Shown piece by piece: positions 1-9,466 of a stretch of 63,411 bases of DNA. Location of the stretch: NCBI RefSeq assembly GCF_013114625.1, contig NZ_VTXD01000029.1:1-63411 (forward strand), in the 5' to 3' direction. This DNA comes from Vibrio sp. 99-70-13A1. Lineage in GTDB: Bacteria > Pseudomonadota > Gammaproteobacteria > Enterobacterales > Vibrionaceae. The position numbers were made by a program, and so were the translations under genes. The notes under the pieces were generated by a model, which saw nothing but the letters and a program-made list of their open reading frames with translations, was not told the DNA's origin and searched no databases. How positions within the stretch are numbered: position 1 is the stretch's first letter; each line of letters starts with the position of its first letter.

Positions 1-576
1 GTATATTATTTCAGGGTATGAAAAAAATTGACCCAGATCAGTTACCAAAAAATAATTAACCAAAAAGTAGTACAACACTCGCAAAACAACACTTAACCAA
101 ATGATTTATATAGATTTAAATCACATTTTAAATTTGAATAAAAAACAAGCAAACAAAACATTTTCGTATACACCTTGTCATATTCTGTAAAAAAGTTTCA
201 TTTTTAGTCAGTTAAGTTACATGTACATGGATAAATACGTGCCACTAGGAGTATATCCATCAAATTGCAACTCACCAGATTTTGACACGAATTTTATTAA
301 TTCTGTGCATCTGTTAACAATTTATCAACTCAATCTCATATACGAAGCAATGATTGCTTCAAACGTAACAAAAATATTTCTTTTTCCCTCTTTTACTACA
401 GCATCCATACTCATCGTGAAACTAAAATGACAGCACTCTCCTAGCCCTTTTCTCTTCATTAGTTTTTCTACAAAAAAACAGGCTATTTAACTTAGTTTTT
501 TTCATTAGTTGTTTCTTCATTTCTGCATTACATTACGCCCAATTCACCTACTTCGGTCATTTGGAGGTTCAACAAT
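1..576. other. Intergenic leader, no gene supported
   Basis: A/T-rich stretch ahead of the MarC-family gene. The only open frame (221-430) has no ribosome binding site and no recognisable composition or domain, so I do not call it. The last 20 bases carry a good Shine-Dalgarno (GGAGG, about 563-567) for the next gene. I see no RNA gene or repeat here. Confidence 0.5.
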
Positions 577-1215
577 ATGCAAAATTTAGAACTGGCAATA
601 TTCCTTCAATTCTTTCTAGGTTTAGTTGCCGCAGTTAACCCTATTGGCATCATGCCTGTGTTCGTTTCTCTTACGGCTCACATGCCTCCAGAAGAAAGGA
701 ATAGGACAGCCTTACAAGCAAATATTGCCGTTGCAGTTATTCTGATGGTGTCGCTAGTGGCTGGGCAAATGCTGCTTGATATGTTCAGCATTTCTTTAGA
801 TTCGTTTCGCGTAGCGGGCGGGTTACTTCTGCTTAGCATCGCTTTCTCGATGATGAGCGGTAAGTTAGGTGAAGATAAACAAAACAAGCAGGAAAAATCA
901 GAATACATAAGCAAAGAACAAATTGGCGTGGTTCCACTGGCTATGCCGTTAATGGCTGGTCCTGGTGCGATTAGCTCAACCATCGTGTACGGTTCTCGCT
1001 ACCCAGCAGCAATTGATACATTTGGAATTGCCCTGAGTATTGTCGCCTTTGCTTTATGTTCATGGATGCTATTTCGTTCAGCCCCAGTCATAGTGAGATT
1101 TTTGGGGCAAACAGGCATCAATGTGATTACTCGTATCATGGGCTTAATTTTAGGTGCACTTGGTATTGAATTCATTGCGAATGGATTAAGAAACCTCTTC
1201 CCAGGGCTTGCTTAA
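577..1215 (+). CDS. ychE: YchE/MarC-family inner-membrane protein (NAAT family)
   Basis: A 212-residue hydrophobic protein of the MarC/SnatA family, whose members are six-helix inner-membrane proteins; some have been linked to neutral amino-acid transport, but the substrate here is not deducible. The N-terminal helix with AVNPIGIMPVF and the central VPLAMPLMAGPGAIS motif are the family hallmarks, and the hydrophilic loop SGKLGEDKQNKQEKSE (about residues 93-108) matches the YchE subgroup closely as I remember it. Length is normal for YchE. The ATG at 577 is preceded by GGAGG at a normal distance. It appears to be a single-gene unit: a weak hairpin follows at 1319-1344 and the next gene starts 180 bases later. 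Confidence 0.87.
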   Translation: MQNLELAIFLQFFLGLVAAVNPIGIMPVFVSLTAHMPPEERNRTALQANIAVAVILMVSLVAGQMLLDMFSISLDSFRVAGGLLLLSIAFSMMSGKLGEDKQNKQEKSEYISKEQIGVVPLAMPLMAGPGAISSTIVYGSRYPAAIDTFGIALSIVAFALCSWMLFRSAPVIVRFLGQTGINVITRIMGLILGALGIEFIANGLRNLFPGLA

Positions 1216-1318
1216 CCCATATTGACTGTCTATCTGGTTATCAAGTCTTGGTAACCAAGTGTTGTTCATTCGATTAAGCACTGAATACCGCAACTAGAAC
1301 GCTGAGGTGAGGAACGTA

Positions 1319-1344
1319 GAGGTGAGCTCTACCCTCGCCTCTTT
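1319..1344 (+). terminator. Weak hairpin with short T run
   Basis: GAGGTGAG pairs with CTCGCCTC (one G-U pair) around a seven-base loop, followed by only three Ts. It is a possible terminator between ychE and the potassium channel gene. The short T tract makes it weak. Confidence 0.35.
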
Positions 1345-1394
1345 CAAGTGAAAACGGTACTATTGAAAAATCATAGTATTTACAGCGCCAACTT

Positions 1395-2234
1395 ATGTCT
1401 CGCCACTCACTTAAGCATCATTTATACGTCATTATCTTTGGTACGCACACGCCAGCAGGAAGAGCTTTTGATATCGGCTTAATTATTGCGATCATTGCTT
1501 CTTTGATTGTGCTGGTTTTAGATTCCATCCCAGCTTTAAATGAGCAATGGTCAGACGTATTCATGTATTTAGAATTTGGTTTCACTGGCCTATTCACTAT
1601 TGAATACTTACTACGCCTTTACTGCTCACCGAAACCAAAAGCTTATGCTGGTAGCTTTTACGGTGTCATCGATTTACTAGCAATTCTCCCGACTTATCTT
1701 GCGCTTTTCTTCCCTACAGCGGCTTATATCAGCGTGATTAGAATGCTGCGCGTGATGCGAATCTTCCGAATCCTAAAATTAGTTCGCTATTTGCAAGACT
1801 CTAATATCTTATTGCGCTCTCTCTTGATGGCTAAAAGAAAGATCCTAATTTTCTTTAGTACTGTTGGCATCTTAGTCATCATTTTAGGCTCGATAATTTA
1901 CGTTATAGAAGGACCAAAGCACGGCTTTACTTCAATCCCACAAAGCATATATTGGGCGATTGTGACCATTACAACCGTGGGCTATGGTGATTTGGTTCCG
2001 CAAACTAGCATAGGCAAAGCTATCGCTTCTATTACCATGCTGCTGGGCTATTCAATTTTAGCGGTTCCAACAGGGATCATTACTGCTGAACTGAATCAAG
2101 AAATGAACTCGCATAAGTCATTAGTAAAATGTCCTAACTGTTCTAAATCAGGTCATGAAAGTGACGCGATGCATTGTAAATATTGTGGCAGTGAACTGGC
2201 AGACCCAGATAAAAGAATTACCACTCCAGAATAG
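1395..2234 (+). CDS. Voltage-gated potassium channel (Kv type) with C-terminal zinc ribbon
   Basis: A 279-residue six-helix potassium channel of the inner membrane. Helix S4 is visible as regularly spaced arginines at about residues 116-131 (RMLRVMRIFRILKLVR), and the selectivity filter TVGYGD lies at 194-199 between S5 and S6. This is the architecture of bacterial Kv channels such as KvAP. After S6 a short cytoplasmic tail ends in two CxxC pairs (Cys246/249 and Cys261/264) that look like a small zinc ribbon, which could help the tail assemble or sense metal or redox state; that role is inference. No partner gene is adjacent. The start at 1395 is the first ATG. A terminator follows at 2253. 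Confidence 0.88.
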   Translation: MSRHSLKHHLYVIIFGTHTPAGRAFDIGLIIAIIASLIVLVLDSIPALNEQWSDVFMYLEFGFTGLFTIEYLLRLYCSPKPKAYAGSFYGVIDLLAILPTYLALFFPTAAYISVIRMLRVMRIFRILKLVRYLQDSNILLRSLLMAKRKILIFFSTVGILVIILGSIIYVIEGPKHGFTSIPQSIYWAIVTITTVGYGDLVPQTSIGKAIASITMLLGYSILAVPTGIITAELNQEMNSHKSLVKCPNCSKSGHESDAMHCKYCGSELADPDKRITTPE

Positions 2235-2252
2235 GCATTCAGCAAAACAATC

Positions 2253-2277
2253 ACCACCTCTCTAGGCGGTGGTTCTT
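2253..2277 (+). terminator. Terminator-like hairpin after K+ channel gene
   Basis: ACCACC pairs with GGTGGT around a short loop, followed by TCTT. It sits 19 bases past the channel stop codon. The T tract is imperfect. Confidence 0.45.
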
Positions 2278-2298
2278 AGGAGCCAATAAAGCAGGTTG

Positions 2299-2385
2299 TG
2301 CCATATAGAGATATCTTGTTAGATAGGCGCCTTGCTATAGAGATAACTTGTGTTATTAAGATATCTCGTGCCATAGAGATAGCTA
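2299..2385. repeat. Degenerate repeats around a TATAGAGATA core
   Basis: Between the convergent channel and GGDEF-EAL genes the motif TATAGAGATA (once CATAGAGATA) occurs three times at intervals of about 33-37 bases, with partly matching flanks. The last copy runs into the stop region of the minus-strand gene. It may be a decayed tandem repeat. Confidence 0.4.
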
Positions 2386-4377
2386 GCCTGCTATCTCTAA
2401 CTTAACCACATTACTTTTATCACTTTTTACTAACTGTTCTACTAATGCATCGGCAGTTAGAGGTTTAGATAAATAAAAACCCTGCCCTGTTAAACAGCCC
2501 ATATCAAACAAGTCTTGCTGCTGTTGTTTCGTTTCAACCCCTTCAGCGACAACTGATACGCCCAATTCATTGCCTAGTTGAATAATCGATTTGAGCAAGA
2601 CCTGCGAGGTATTATTCAATGTGTAATCCATAACAAAACTTCGATCAATTTTAAGTGTTTGAAAATCAAAATCCTTCAAATAAGAAAGCGAGGAAAACCC
2701 CGTACCAAAATCATCCAACGCAATTCTTACACCTAATTGTTTAAGCTCCGAGAAAATGACTTGTGCAAGTTCAATGTCTTCCACCATCACCGTTTCAGTA
2801 ATTTCAATTTCAAGCTTATTCGTAGACACATTTGAATCTACAATAATGTTTTTTAATCGCTCAAAAAACTCTGGATGTTTAAGGCTTCTTGCTGAAATAT
2901 TGATTCCTATAATGCCAAGATCGACTCCCTGCTCTAACCATCGTTTCTGCTGGTTAAGTGCCTTTTGAGTAACCAATAAATCAAGTAACCTAATTTGCCC
3001 GGTAGATTCAGCAACTGGAATAAAATCATTCGGGTTCAACAGTCCCTTAGTTGGATGCTTCCATCGAACTAATGCTTCAACACCTTCTACTTTTTCCGTT
3101 GCTAAGTGCCATTTAGGAAGATAATGAAGCTCAAATTCATCGTTTTCGATCGCGATATTGAGCGCAGTCTCCGTGTCCTTCTGAGACATTGCAATGCGGT
3201 TAAGCTCTTTTGAATAAAACTGGAAGTTGTTCTTACCCATTGATTTAGCATGGTACATGGCGTTATCTGCGTAACGAATCAAGCTATCTTGTGTCGCGCT
3301 GTCTTCCGGATAAATAGAAATACCAATACTTGCAGAAACGTGGACATTAGCACTTCCAAGTTGAAATGGAGCCGCTAAGGCATCATTGACTTGTGACGCG
3401 ATTTTGTTCGCAACACTGATAGCTTTACTGACATCAGCAAGGTGACCAAGTACCACGACAAACTCATCACCACTGAAACGAGCAGATAGATCGGTCACAC
3501 GTATGCAGTGGTTAATACGTTTTGCCACCAGCTTAAGCAGCTGATCACCAACATCATGACCATGCTGGTCATTCACTTCTTTGAAGTGGTCAAGGTCGAT
3601 AAAAAGCAGAGCAAACGATTTTTTTGAGCGTTCAGCATTGAGGATAGATTGGTTAAGCCGATCTAAAAACAATGAACGATTGGGTAGACCAGTAAGTGGG
3701 TCAAAGTATGCTCTGTTATGTAATTGAGTGTTTTTTTCTTCAATGGCACTTTTGGCATCCGTCAAAGACTGTAAAAGAGAGTCTCTATTTTTCTCATACT
3801 TATGCTGGATTCGAATGGAATAAGCGGCAATCACAATGACAGCAAGAATAAGTGTAATACTGGTTCTCGTGTAACTATCAATCCCAAGCTCATAACTGGC
3901 TTTAATCACCCGCTGTATATCATCAGCCTTACTCGCAAATTCTAAAAATTGCTCATCACGTCGCACGGAACTGAACACAACAGCACGGTCTGATTGAATA
4001 TGCTGATAGTTCGCTTCAGCTTTAACCCTGAAATCAGCCAACATCTCGCGTAAGGCGATAAGTCGTTTACGAATTTCAGGGTCATCAACAGGTTGATAGC
4101 TCCCCATGATACTTTCACCACCCTCTAACAGAGCAACGACATGCCAATCGGCAATTTCAAGGTAGTACCATACTTCCTGTATTGATTGGGCGGTATCACC
4201 CGACATAATTTCATCAAACCACAAATACGCTAATGTGCCATTAACCTTTATCTCTGCTGCTGCTTCCGCTAACGGAGATTTTTTAACCAGCAAATGAGTG
4301 GATTGAGACACAAGTGCCGAAGTAAATGTGATGACTAACACAGCTAATAGTGATGTAAATAAGTACTTACGTTTCAT
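2383..4377 (-). CDS. Membrane-bound GGDEF-EAL cyclic-di-GMP enzyme
   Basis: A 664-residue inner-membrane protein for turnover of cyclic di-GMP. An N-terminal helix (about 5-24) and a second helix (about 172-188) bracket a periplasmic sensor region that I cannot assign. The GGDEF domain follows (about 225-390); its signature is SGDEF (302-306), a tolerated variant of GGDEF. The EAL domain starts near 405 with an intact EAL at 434-436, plus ETVMVED and DDFGTGFSSL, so phosphodiesterase activity is likely. Whether the cyclase half is active or serves as a GTP-binding regulator cannot be read from sequence. It is a single gene, divergent from the PstS-like gene. Confidence 0.85.
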   Translation of the reverse strand: MKRKYLFTSLLAVLVITFTSALVSQSTHLLVKKSPLAEAAAEIKVNGTLAYLWFDEIMSGDTAQSIQEVWYYLEIADWHVVALLEGGESIMGSYQPVDDPEIRKRLIALREMLADFRVKAEANYQHIQSDRAVVFSSVRRDEQFLEFASKADDIQRVIKASYELGIDSYTRTSITLILAVIVIAAYSIRIQHKYEKNRDSLLQSLTDAKSAIEEKNTQLHNRAYFDPLTGLPNRSLFLDRLNQSILNAERSKKSFALLFIDLDHFKEVNDQHGHDVGDQLLKLVAKRINHCIRVTDLSARFSGDEFVVVLGHLADVSKAISVANKIASQVNDALAAPFQLGSANVHVSASIGISIYPEDSATQDSLIRYADNAMYHAKSMGKNNFQFYSKELNRIAMSQKDTETALNIAIENDEFELHYLPKWHLATEKVEGVEALVRWKHPTKGLLNPNDFIPVAESTGQIRLLDLLVTQKALNQQKRWLEQGVDLGIIGINISARSLKHPEFFERLKNIIVDSNVSTNKLEIEITETVMVEDIELAQVIFSELKQLGVRIALDDFGTGFSSLSYLKDFDFQTLKIDRSFVMDYTLNNTSQVLLKSIIQLGNELGVSVVAEGVETKQQQQDLFDMGCLTGQGFYLSKPLTADALVEQLVKSDKSNVVKLEIAG

Positions 4378-4478
4378 ATGACGATACGAGTTTGATGACC
4401 AAAAATAAGAATAAAAACAGAAGCTTTAAACCATAAGTCAGAATTATTTCAATTTAGTGAATCTCCAGAGTTTTATGA

Positions 4479-4496
4479 CTTTCATGAAAGTTTGAT
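4479..4496 (+). promoter_or_regulatory. Possible degenerate Pho box
   Basis: CTTTCAT and GTTTGAT are separated by four bases, giving the 11-base spacing of PhoB half-sites (consensus CTGTCAT). The first half matches 6 of 7 and the second only 4 of 7. It lies about 100 bases upstream of the PstS-like start, where control by PhoB would make sense. This is a suggestion, not a firm call. Confidence 0.28.
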
Positions 4497-4593
4497 GAAC
4501 TTTTATTCAATGAGTTGTTTAAACTATTGAGAAGATTTATATTTTTCACCAATTATCCTATTGGTCTTTCCACCTTCACTATGCTTAAAAATA

Positions 4594-5589
4594 ATGCCTA
4601 ACACTTTGTTCGCTCTAATCACTCGACTCTTATTTAGCTTTACTTTAGTTTCAGCCGATTTCGTGTGGGCAAAAGATTTAATCCAAGTTGAAGGCTCAAG
4701 CACTGTGTACCCAATCACTTATCAGTTGTCACAACAGTTCATGTTAGCGGAAGGGACTAAAACGCAGGTGGTCATTGGGATTACGGGAACAGGTGGTGGC
4801 TTTCGCAAATTCTGCCGTGGAAGAACCGATATATCCAACGCATCAAGACCGATTAAAGAAACTGAAAAAGCATTGTGCAAAGCAAATGGAATTGAATTTT
4901 TAGAACTGCCTGTAGCCCTAGATGCATTAACGGTTGTCGTAAATAAACAAAACAATTGGGTTAATTCATTTTCTTTAGAACAGCTCAATAAAATTTGGCG
5001 TGCGCCCTCAGAACAAAAACTGAATACTTGGGAAAAAGTTAACGCACACTACCCCAATCAACCTTTGAATTTACACGGACCTGGCTCTGATTCTGGCACT
5101 TATGATTATTTTGTCGATGTCGTACTGGATAAAGAAACAAGTCGCCAAGATTACATAGCGAATGAAGATGACAATGCCATGACGGCTGAAGTGGCGGCTG
5201 ATAGATACGCAATGGCTTTCTTGGGGTTTGCTTATTACTCGTCGAATCAAGATAAGTTAAAAGCTATCGCCATTGTGAATGAAGATGGGGCAGCGACACT
5301 GCCTAGCGTTGAGAACGTAACAAACGGGCTTTATGGGGACTTATCAAGACCACTTTTTATTTATGTGAATAAATCCGCCTTAGATAACCGAGCTTCATTA
5401 AAGCGTTTTTTAGAACTCTACTTTCATCAAGACAATATCCATAGAGCAGTTACCAAATCCGGTTATATTCCTCTATCATCAGAAATGTACGACAAAGCGC
5501 GAAGCATTCTACAACAAGGGAAAACAGGATCTGTATTTAACAATGAAGATCTAAGCCAAAATTTTGAACAGTTTTTATATCAAGAATAA
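4594..5589 (+). CDS. pstS: PstS-like periplasmic phosphate-binding protein
   Basis: A periplasmic substrate-binding protein of the PstS family, about 331 residues from the chosen start. After a signal peptide ending near AKD, the mature protein opens with the family motif EGSSTVYPI and later shows GPGSDSGTYDYF, both of which line the phosphate site in PstS. I chose the ATG at 4594 because it puts a clean signal peptide at the N terminus; a TTG at 4561 would add 11 poorly fitting residues. No pstCAB genes are adjacent, so it is a solitary binding protein, perhaps feeding a distant Pst permease or acting in sensing. Its stop codon abuts the stop of the convergent pilin gene. Confidence 0.8.
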   Translation: MPNTLFALITRLLFSFTLVSADFVWAKDLIQVEGSSTVYPITYQLSQQFMLAEGTKTQVVIGITGTGGGFRKFCRGRTDISNASRPIKETEKALCKANGIEFLELPVALDALTVVVNKQNNWVNSFSLEQLNKIWRAPSEQKLNTWEKVNAHYPNQPLNLHGPGSDSGTYDYFVDVVLDKETSRQDYIANEDDNAMTAEVAADRYAMAFLGFAYYSSNQDKLKAIAIVNEDGAATLPSVENVTNGLYGDLSRPLFIYVNKSALDNRASLKRFLELYFHQDNIHRAVTKSGYIPLSSEMYDKARSILQQGKTGSVFNNEDLSQNFEQFLYQE

Positions 5590-6141
5590 TTAACACCCGC
5601 TAGTATCAGTGACGACTTCTGCTGTCGCACCTGAACTATCAGCAAAAGCATGAATTTCATAACGAGAATAGCACTGTGTCGCTTCTATTTCTTCTTTCGT
5701 TGGATAAGGATAATGTGTTTTTGCTTCGACTAATTCTGATAGCGTAAAAATCATATACACAGGTACTGTATATCCCGGGCTGTAGTTATCATAAACTGCC
5801 CAAACAAACTCTGGATCTTTAGAAAGGTTATTTGAAGAATCTAAAACGATGAATTTAGGCATTCCATTAGGTTTTGTTGCAGGAAATCCGTAGTGGTATT
5901 CTCGCCCTTCATCATCTGAAGTATTGGAACCAGCCCATGCTTTATGCTCTAACCCAGCTAACACTCCCTTGCCTAAGCCAATACCAGCTGCATTATTAAG
6001 AACACCAGACACGCCTTGAATAACGGAAGCTCTGGCATCGTCTTGTAAATTAAGAAACCTTGGGGCAGCAACTACGGCTAATATACCTAAAATAACAATG
6101 ACAACAATTAGCTCAATTAATGTAAAACCTTTCGTTTTCAT
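5590..6141 (-). CDS. Type IV pilin-like protein, MSHA type
   Basis: A 183-residue prepilin. The short basic leader MKTKG is followed by FTLIELIVVIVILGILAVVA, the class III prepilin cleavage site (after Gly5) and hydrophobic assembly helix, with the conserved Glu at +5 of the mature protein. The C-terminal half holds two cysteines (one near residue 158, one at the very end) that could form the usual D-loop disulphide. Sequence flavour is that of MshA-like pilins of Vibrio, but it stands alone here without assembly genes, so it may be an extra or minor pilin using machinery encoded elsewhere. A good AAGAAGGGG ribosome site precedes the ATG. Confidence 0.8.
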   Translation of the reverse strand: MKTKGFTLIELIVVIVILGILAVVAAPRFLNLQDDARASVIQGVSGVLNNAAGIGLGKGVLAGLEHKAWAGSNTSDDEGREYHYGFPATKPNGMPKFIVLDSSNNLSKDPEFVWAVYDNYSPGYTVPVYMIFTLSELVEAKTHYPYPTKEEIEATQCYSRYEIHAFADSSGATAEVVTDTSGC

Positions 6142-6208
6142 GGGGACCCCTTCTTGATATTCGGGGGCTACGTTATCGCCATCTTGTAAAGAACTTGTCA
6201 GCTAAAAT

Positions 6209-6235
6209 GAAAAAAGCACCGTTTAAGGTGCTTTT
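6209..6235 (-). terminator. Terminator downstream of asd
   Basis: AAGCACC pairs with GGTGCTT around GTTTAA; read on the minus strand it ends in a run of Ts. It lies about 20 bases beyond the asd stop codon and separates asd from the pilin gene promoter. Confidence 0.75.
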
Positions 6236-6254
6236 CAGAAAATTCTTACAGATA

Positions 6255-7370
6255 CTACTTCTCAGCAAGAATGATACGTAGTGTACGACGAAGTGGTTCT
6301 GCAGCACCCCATAGTAATTGGTCACCAACAGTGAAAGCGTTCAAGAAGTCATTACCCATAGACATCTTACGAAGACGACCAACAGGAATAGACATTGTGC
6401 CCGTTACTTTTGCTGGAGTCAGCTCTTGTGCAGTAATGTCGCGATCGTTTGGAATCACTTTTACCCAATCATTATGAGTCGCGATAATTTCTTCAATCTC
6501 ATCCATTGGCACATCTTGCTTAAGCTTGATAGTTAAAGCTTGAGCATGACAACGCATTGCGCCAATACGAACACATGTACCATCAATTGGAATTGGCGCA
6601 CCGTCTAGGCCAAGAATTTTATTAGCCTCAACGCCAGCTTTCCACTCTTCTTTACTCTGACCATTTTCACGCTTCACATCAATCCAAGGGATCAATGAAC
6701 CAGCAAGTGGCGCACCAAATTGATCAGTTGGGAATGATGCTGAACGGATAGTGTCTGCAACCTTTTTATCAATATCAAGAATTGAGCTTGATGGGTTAGC
6801 CAATTCAGAACTTACGCTGTCATTGATCACTCCCATTTGAGAAATCAATTCACGCATGTTCTTAGCACCGGCGCCAGAAGCTGCTTGGTAAGTCATTGCG
6901 CTTACCCACTCAACTAGACCTTTTTCATAAAGCCCGCCAAGCCCCATAAGCATTAAGCTAACGGTGCAGTTACCACCAACAAAAGTGTTTGTGCCGCTAT
7001 GAATGCCTTGCTGAATTTGAGCCAAGTTTACAGGGTCTAGTGTAATGATAGAGTCTGCATTCATACGAAGCGTAGAAGCAGCATCGATCCAGTAACCTTT
7101 CCAACCCGCTTGACGCAATGCTGGGTAAACTTTCTCGGTGTAACCACCACCTTGACAGGTAATGATTGCATCTAATTGTTTGAGGCTTTCAATATCAAAA
7201 GCGTCTTGTAGCATGCCCGCGTCTTTACCGCCTAAAACCGGTGCAGGAATACCAATTTGAGATGTGCTGTAATAAACAGGTTCAATAAGATCAAAATCTT
7301 TTTCTTCAACCATACGCTGCATTAGTACAGAACCAACCATGCCACGCCAACCGACTAGACCTACTCTCAT
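6255..7370 (-). CDS. asd: Aspartate-semialdehyde dehydrogenase
   Basis: A 371-residue cytoplasmic enzyme that reduces aspartyl-4-phosphate to aspartate semialdehyde with NADPH, feeding lysine, threonine, methionine and diaminopimelate synthesis. The N-terminal nucleotide-binding loop is GLVGWRGMVGSVL (4-16). The catalytic cysteine sits in GGNCTVSLM at residue 135, the same number as in the E. coli enzyme as I recall it, and the motif around CVRIGAMRCHAQALTIK supplies the catalytic histidine. Length is normal. It is transcribed alone, with a terminator immediately downstream and a long leader upstream. Confidence 0.96.
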   Translation of the reverse strand: MRVGLVGWRGMVGSVLMQRMVEEKDFDLIEPVYYSTSQIGIPAPVLGGKDAGMLQDAFDIESLKQLDAIITCQGGGYTEKVYPALRQAGWKGYWIDAASTLRMNADSIITLDPVNLAQIQQGIHSGTNTFVGGNCTVSLMLMGLGGLYEKGLVEWVSAMTYQAASGAGAKNMRELISQMGVINDSVSSELANPSSSILDIDKKVADTIRSASFPTDQFGAPLAGSLIPWIDVKRENGQSKEEWKAGVEANKILGLDGAPIPIDGTCVRIGAMRCHAQALTIKLKQDVPMDEIEEIIATHNDWVKVIPNDRDITAQELTPAKVTGTMSIPVGRLRKMSMGNDFLNAFTVGDQLLWGAAEPLRRTLRIILAEK

Positions 7371-7877
7371 CTCGAACTCTCCATGTAAAAATTAAATTGC
7401 TTATCCCCATCTATAAGTTTTTCAGCCAAAGAACTCAAGTGCTTTTTGTCAAAAATTGTAAGTTTTTCGTTTCTTTTAAGTGAACACGGTGAATCATGGA
7501 GTTATCCATATTGAGAACCCAGAGCTTATTGCACTGATTAATCGCCTGTTTTTATCCTAACCATCAAGAAGTAGAACAAAAAATGCACTAAATATTATCT
7601 TTATTTATTTCAATTAAACAGAAATTACCACTAACGATTATTAGTTAAGCAGAATAATACTTCACATAACGAAAACAACGTGCGACAGAAATCAACATGT
7701 AACAACCATGAATTTAACAAATAATTAGACCATAAAACCACAAGATATATATTTAATAGTCAAATATCACAACCTTTGCGTATTTTTTCGATATAATAAA
7801 CTAATTAATGTAGTGTCCACTGCGTACCCCACCCCATAATAAAGCACTACAAATGCTCGAAATAACAAGAGGCTTCT
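7371..7877. other. Divergent intergenic region asd / nhaC
   Basis: About 500 bases, very A/T-rich towards the nhaC side. It must hold promoters for both genes; GATATAATA near 7790 could be a -10 element for nhaC, but I see no convincing -35. I looked for a lysine riboswitch or leader peptide for asd and did not see one. No ORF worth calling. Confidence 0.4.
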
Positions 7878-9314
7878 ATGCAGCAACGAATAACCCGCCT
7901 ACCTAGCCTGTTACAGGTAGTCATAGCGTTAGGATTATTTTTATCACTCGCATTCTCTTTCACAGCACAACTTGATCTCCCAATTCAACTCGCCCTTTAT
8001 ATAGGCTGGTTTATTATCATTGGGCTTGGTATTCGACTCGGTCATGAATATAAAGATCTAGAGAAATCAGCATTAAACGGAATATCTAATGGCTTAGGGG
8101 CTGTTTTAATACTTTTAGCTGTTGGTGCGCTTGTCGGAACCTGGATCTCAGGAGGCATAGTACCTACCATTATTTACTATGGTCTTAAAGCGATTCACCC
8201 TTCAATTTTCCTTCTTGCTACTATGATCATTTGTTCACTTACTGCTCTAGCAACGGGGACTTCTTGGGGAGCGGCTGGTACAGCTGGTATCGCGATGATG
8301 GGAATTGGTCAAGGGCTTGGCGTTCCAGCACCTATCACAGCTGGTGCCGTGCTTTCTGGCTGTTATTTCGGTGATAAAATGTCGCCACTTTCTGATTCAG
8401 TGATCCTTGCTTCTTCTATGTCAAATGTGGAAGTTGTTGAGCATATTAAGGGAATGCTGCCAGTAGCCTTAATTAGCTATGTAATTACGGGCATCATGTT
8501 TACTGCATTTGGATTTCACTACGCAGGTAATGTTGACATGACTCAAGTTGAATCAGTCATTAAAGCTATGGAAGTCCAGTTCTACATTACACCTTACTCT
8601 TTCGTACCTGTTCTGATCGTTCTTGGCTTGCTTGCTTTCCGTATGCCTTCTTTCCCAGTTATCAGTTTCGGTTCTCTACTCGGTATTATCTGGGCGGTGA
8701 TGATTCAAGACATCGATTTCTTAACTGCATTCAATACCGCTTGGGCACCATTCTCTATTTCATCAGGCGTTGAATTTATTGATTCGATACTCAACCGCGG
8801 TGGTATGTCATCAATGCTCGGCTCTGTCGCTGTTATCGTATTTGGTTTAGGCTTTGGTGGTCTGCTTGATAAGGTAGGTGTACTTGAAACGATAGCTAAA
8901 ATATTCGAGCGACGCGTGAATAGTGCAGGTTCTCTAGCAACCAGTACGATTGCCACAGCATTCATGGGTAACGTATTCGGTTCAGCTATGTACGTTTCTT
9001 TGATTCTCACTCCAAAGATTTGTGCGAAGAACTATGACCGCCTTGGCTATAAGCGTAAGAACCTTTCACGTAATGCTGAGTTTGGCGGGACATTAACTTC
9101 AGGTATGGTGCCATGGAGTGACAATGGTATTTATATGGCAAGTATTCTTGGTGTGGCTACACTGTCTTATGCGCCTTTCATGTGGCTAAGCTTCATTTGT
9201 ATTATCGTGACTATTGTGACGTCTTACATGGGTTGGTTTGTTGATAAATGTGAGCCGACTGCACCAGCAGCCGAAGAAAACGTTCAAGCGGATTTAAGTA
9301 AACAATCAGCTTAA
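7878..9314 (+). CDS. nhaC: NhaC-family Na+/H+ antiporter
   Basis: A 478-residue inner-membrane protein with about twelve hydrophobic segments. Motifs SLTALATGTSWGAAGTAG and GCYFGDKMSPLSDSVILAS are characteristic of the NhaC family, which also contains the malate/lactate antiporter MleN; the ion couple cannot be settled from sequence. Likely role: sodium extrusion and pH homeostasis in a marine bacterium. The ATG at 7878 has AGAGG upstream. It is a single-gene unit bounded by a strong terminator at 9343. Confidence 0.87.
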   Translation: MQQRITRLPSLLQVVIALGLFLSLAFSFTAQLDLPIQLALYIGWFIIIGLGIRLGHEYKDLEKSALNGISNGLGAVLILLAVGALVGTWISGGIVPTIIYYGLKAIHPSIFLLATMIICSLTALATGTSWGAAGTAGIAMMGIGQGLGVPAPITAGAVLSGCYFGDKMSPLSDSVILASSMSNVEVVEHIKGMLPVALISYVITGIMFTAFGFHYAGNVDMTQVESVIKAMEVQFYITPYSFVPVLIVLGLLAFRMPSFPVISFGSLLGIIWAVMIQDIDFLTAFNTAWAPFSISSGVEFIDSILNRGGMSSMLGSVAVIVFGLGFGGLLDKVGVLETIAKIFERRVNSAGSLATSTIATAFMGNVFGSAMYVSLILTPKICAKNYDRLGYKRKNLSRNAEFGGTLTSGMVPWSDNGIYMASILGVATLSYAPFMWLSFICIIVTIVTSYMGWFVDKCEPTAPAAEENVQADLSKQSA

Positions 9315-9342
9315 ATCTTTAAATTAAGAACCCTGTAAACAT

Positions 9343-9371
9343 AAAAGAGCGCCCAATAAGGCGCTCTTTTT
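9343..9371 (+). terminator. Strong intrinsic terminator after nhaC
   Basis: AAAGAGCGCC pairs perfectly with GGCGCTCTTT around CAATAA and is followed by Ts. Confidence 0.85.
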
Positions 9372-9466
9372 CATTGTAATTCTCCGACTGAAACGGTCAA
9401 GTATGAATATAGATAGCTAGTTATATCTCTTTGCCTATTCACCTTCAGAAGTAATAGCTTCCAACT

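Noticed and set aside
221..430. 69-codon open frame near the left edge
   Set aside because: No ribosome site, no domain, A/T-driven composition and placement in a promoter-like stretch; judged spurious.
7371..7877. Possible lysine riboswitch or attenuator for asd
   Set aside because: I looked for the conserved riboswitch segments and for a lysine- or threonine-rich leader peptide and saw neither.
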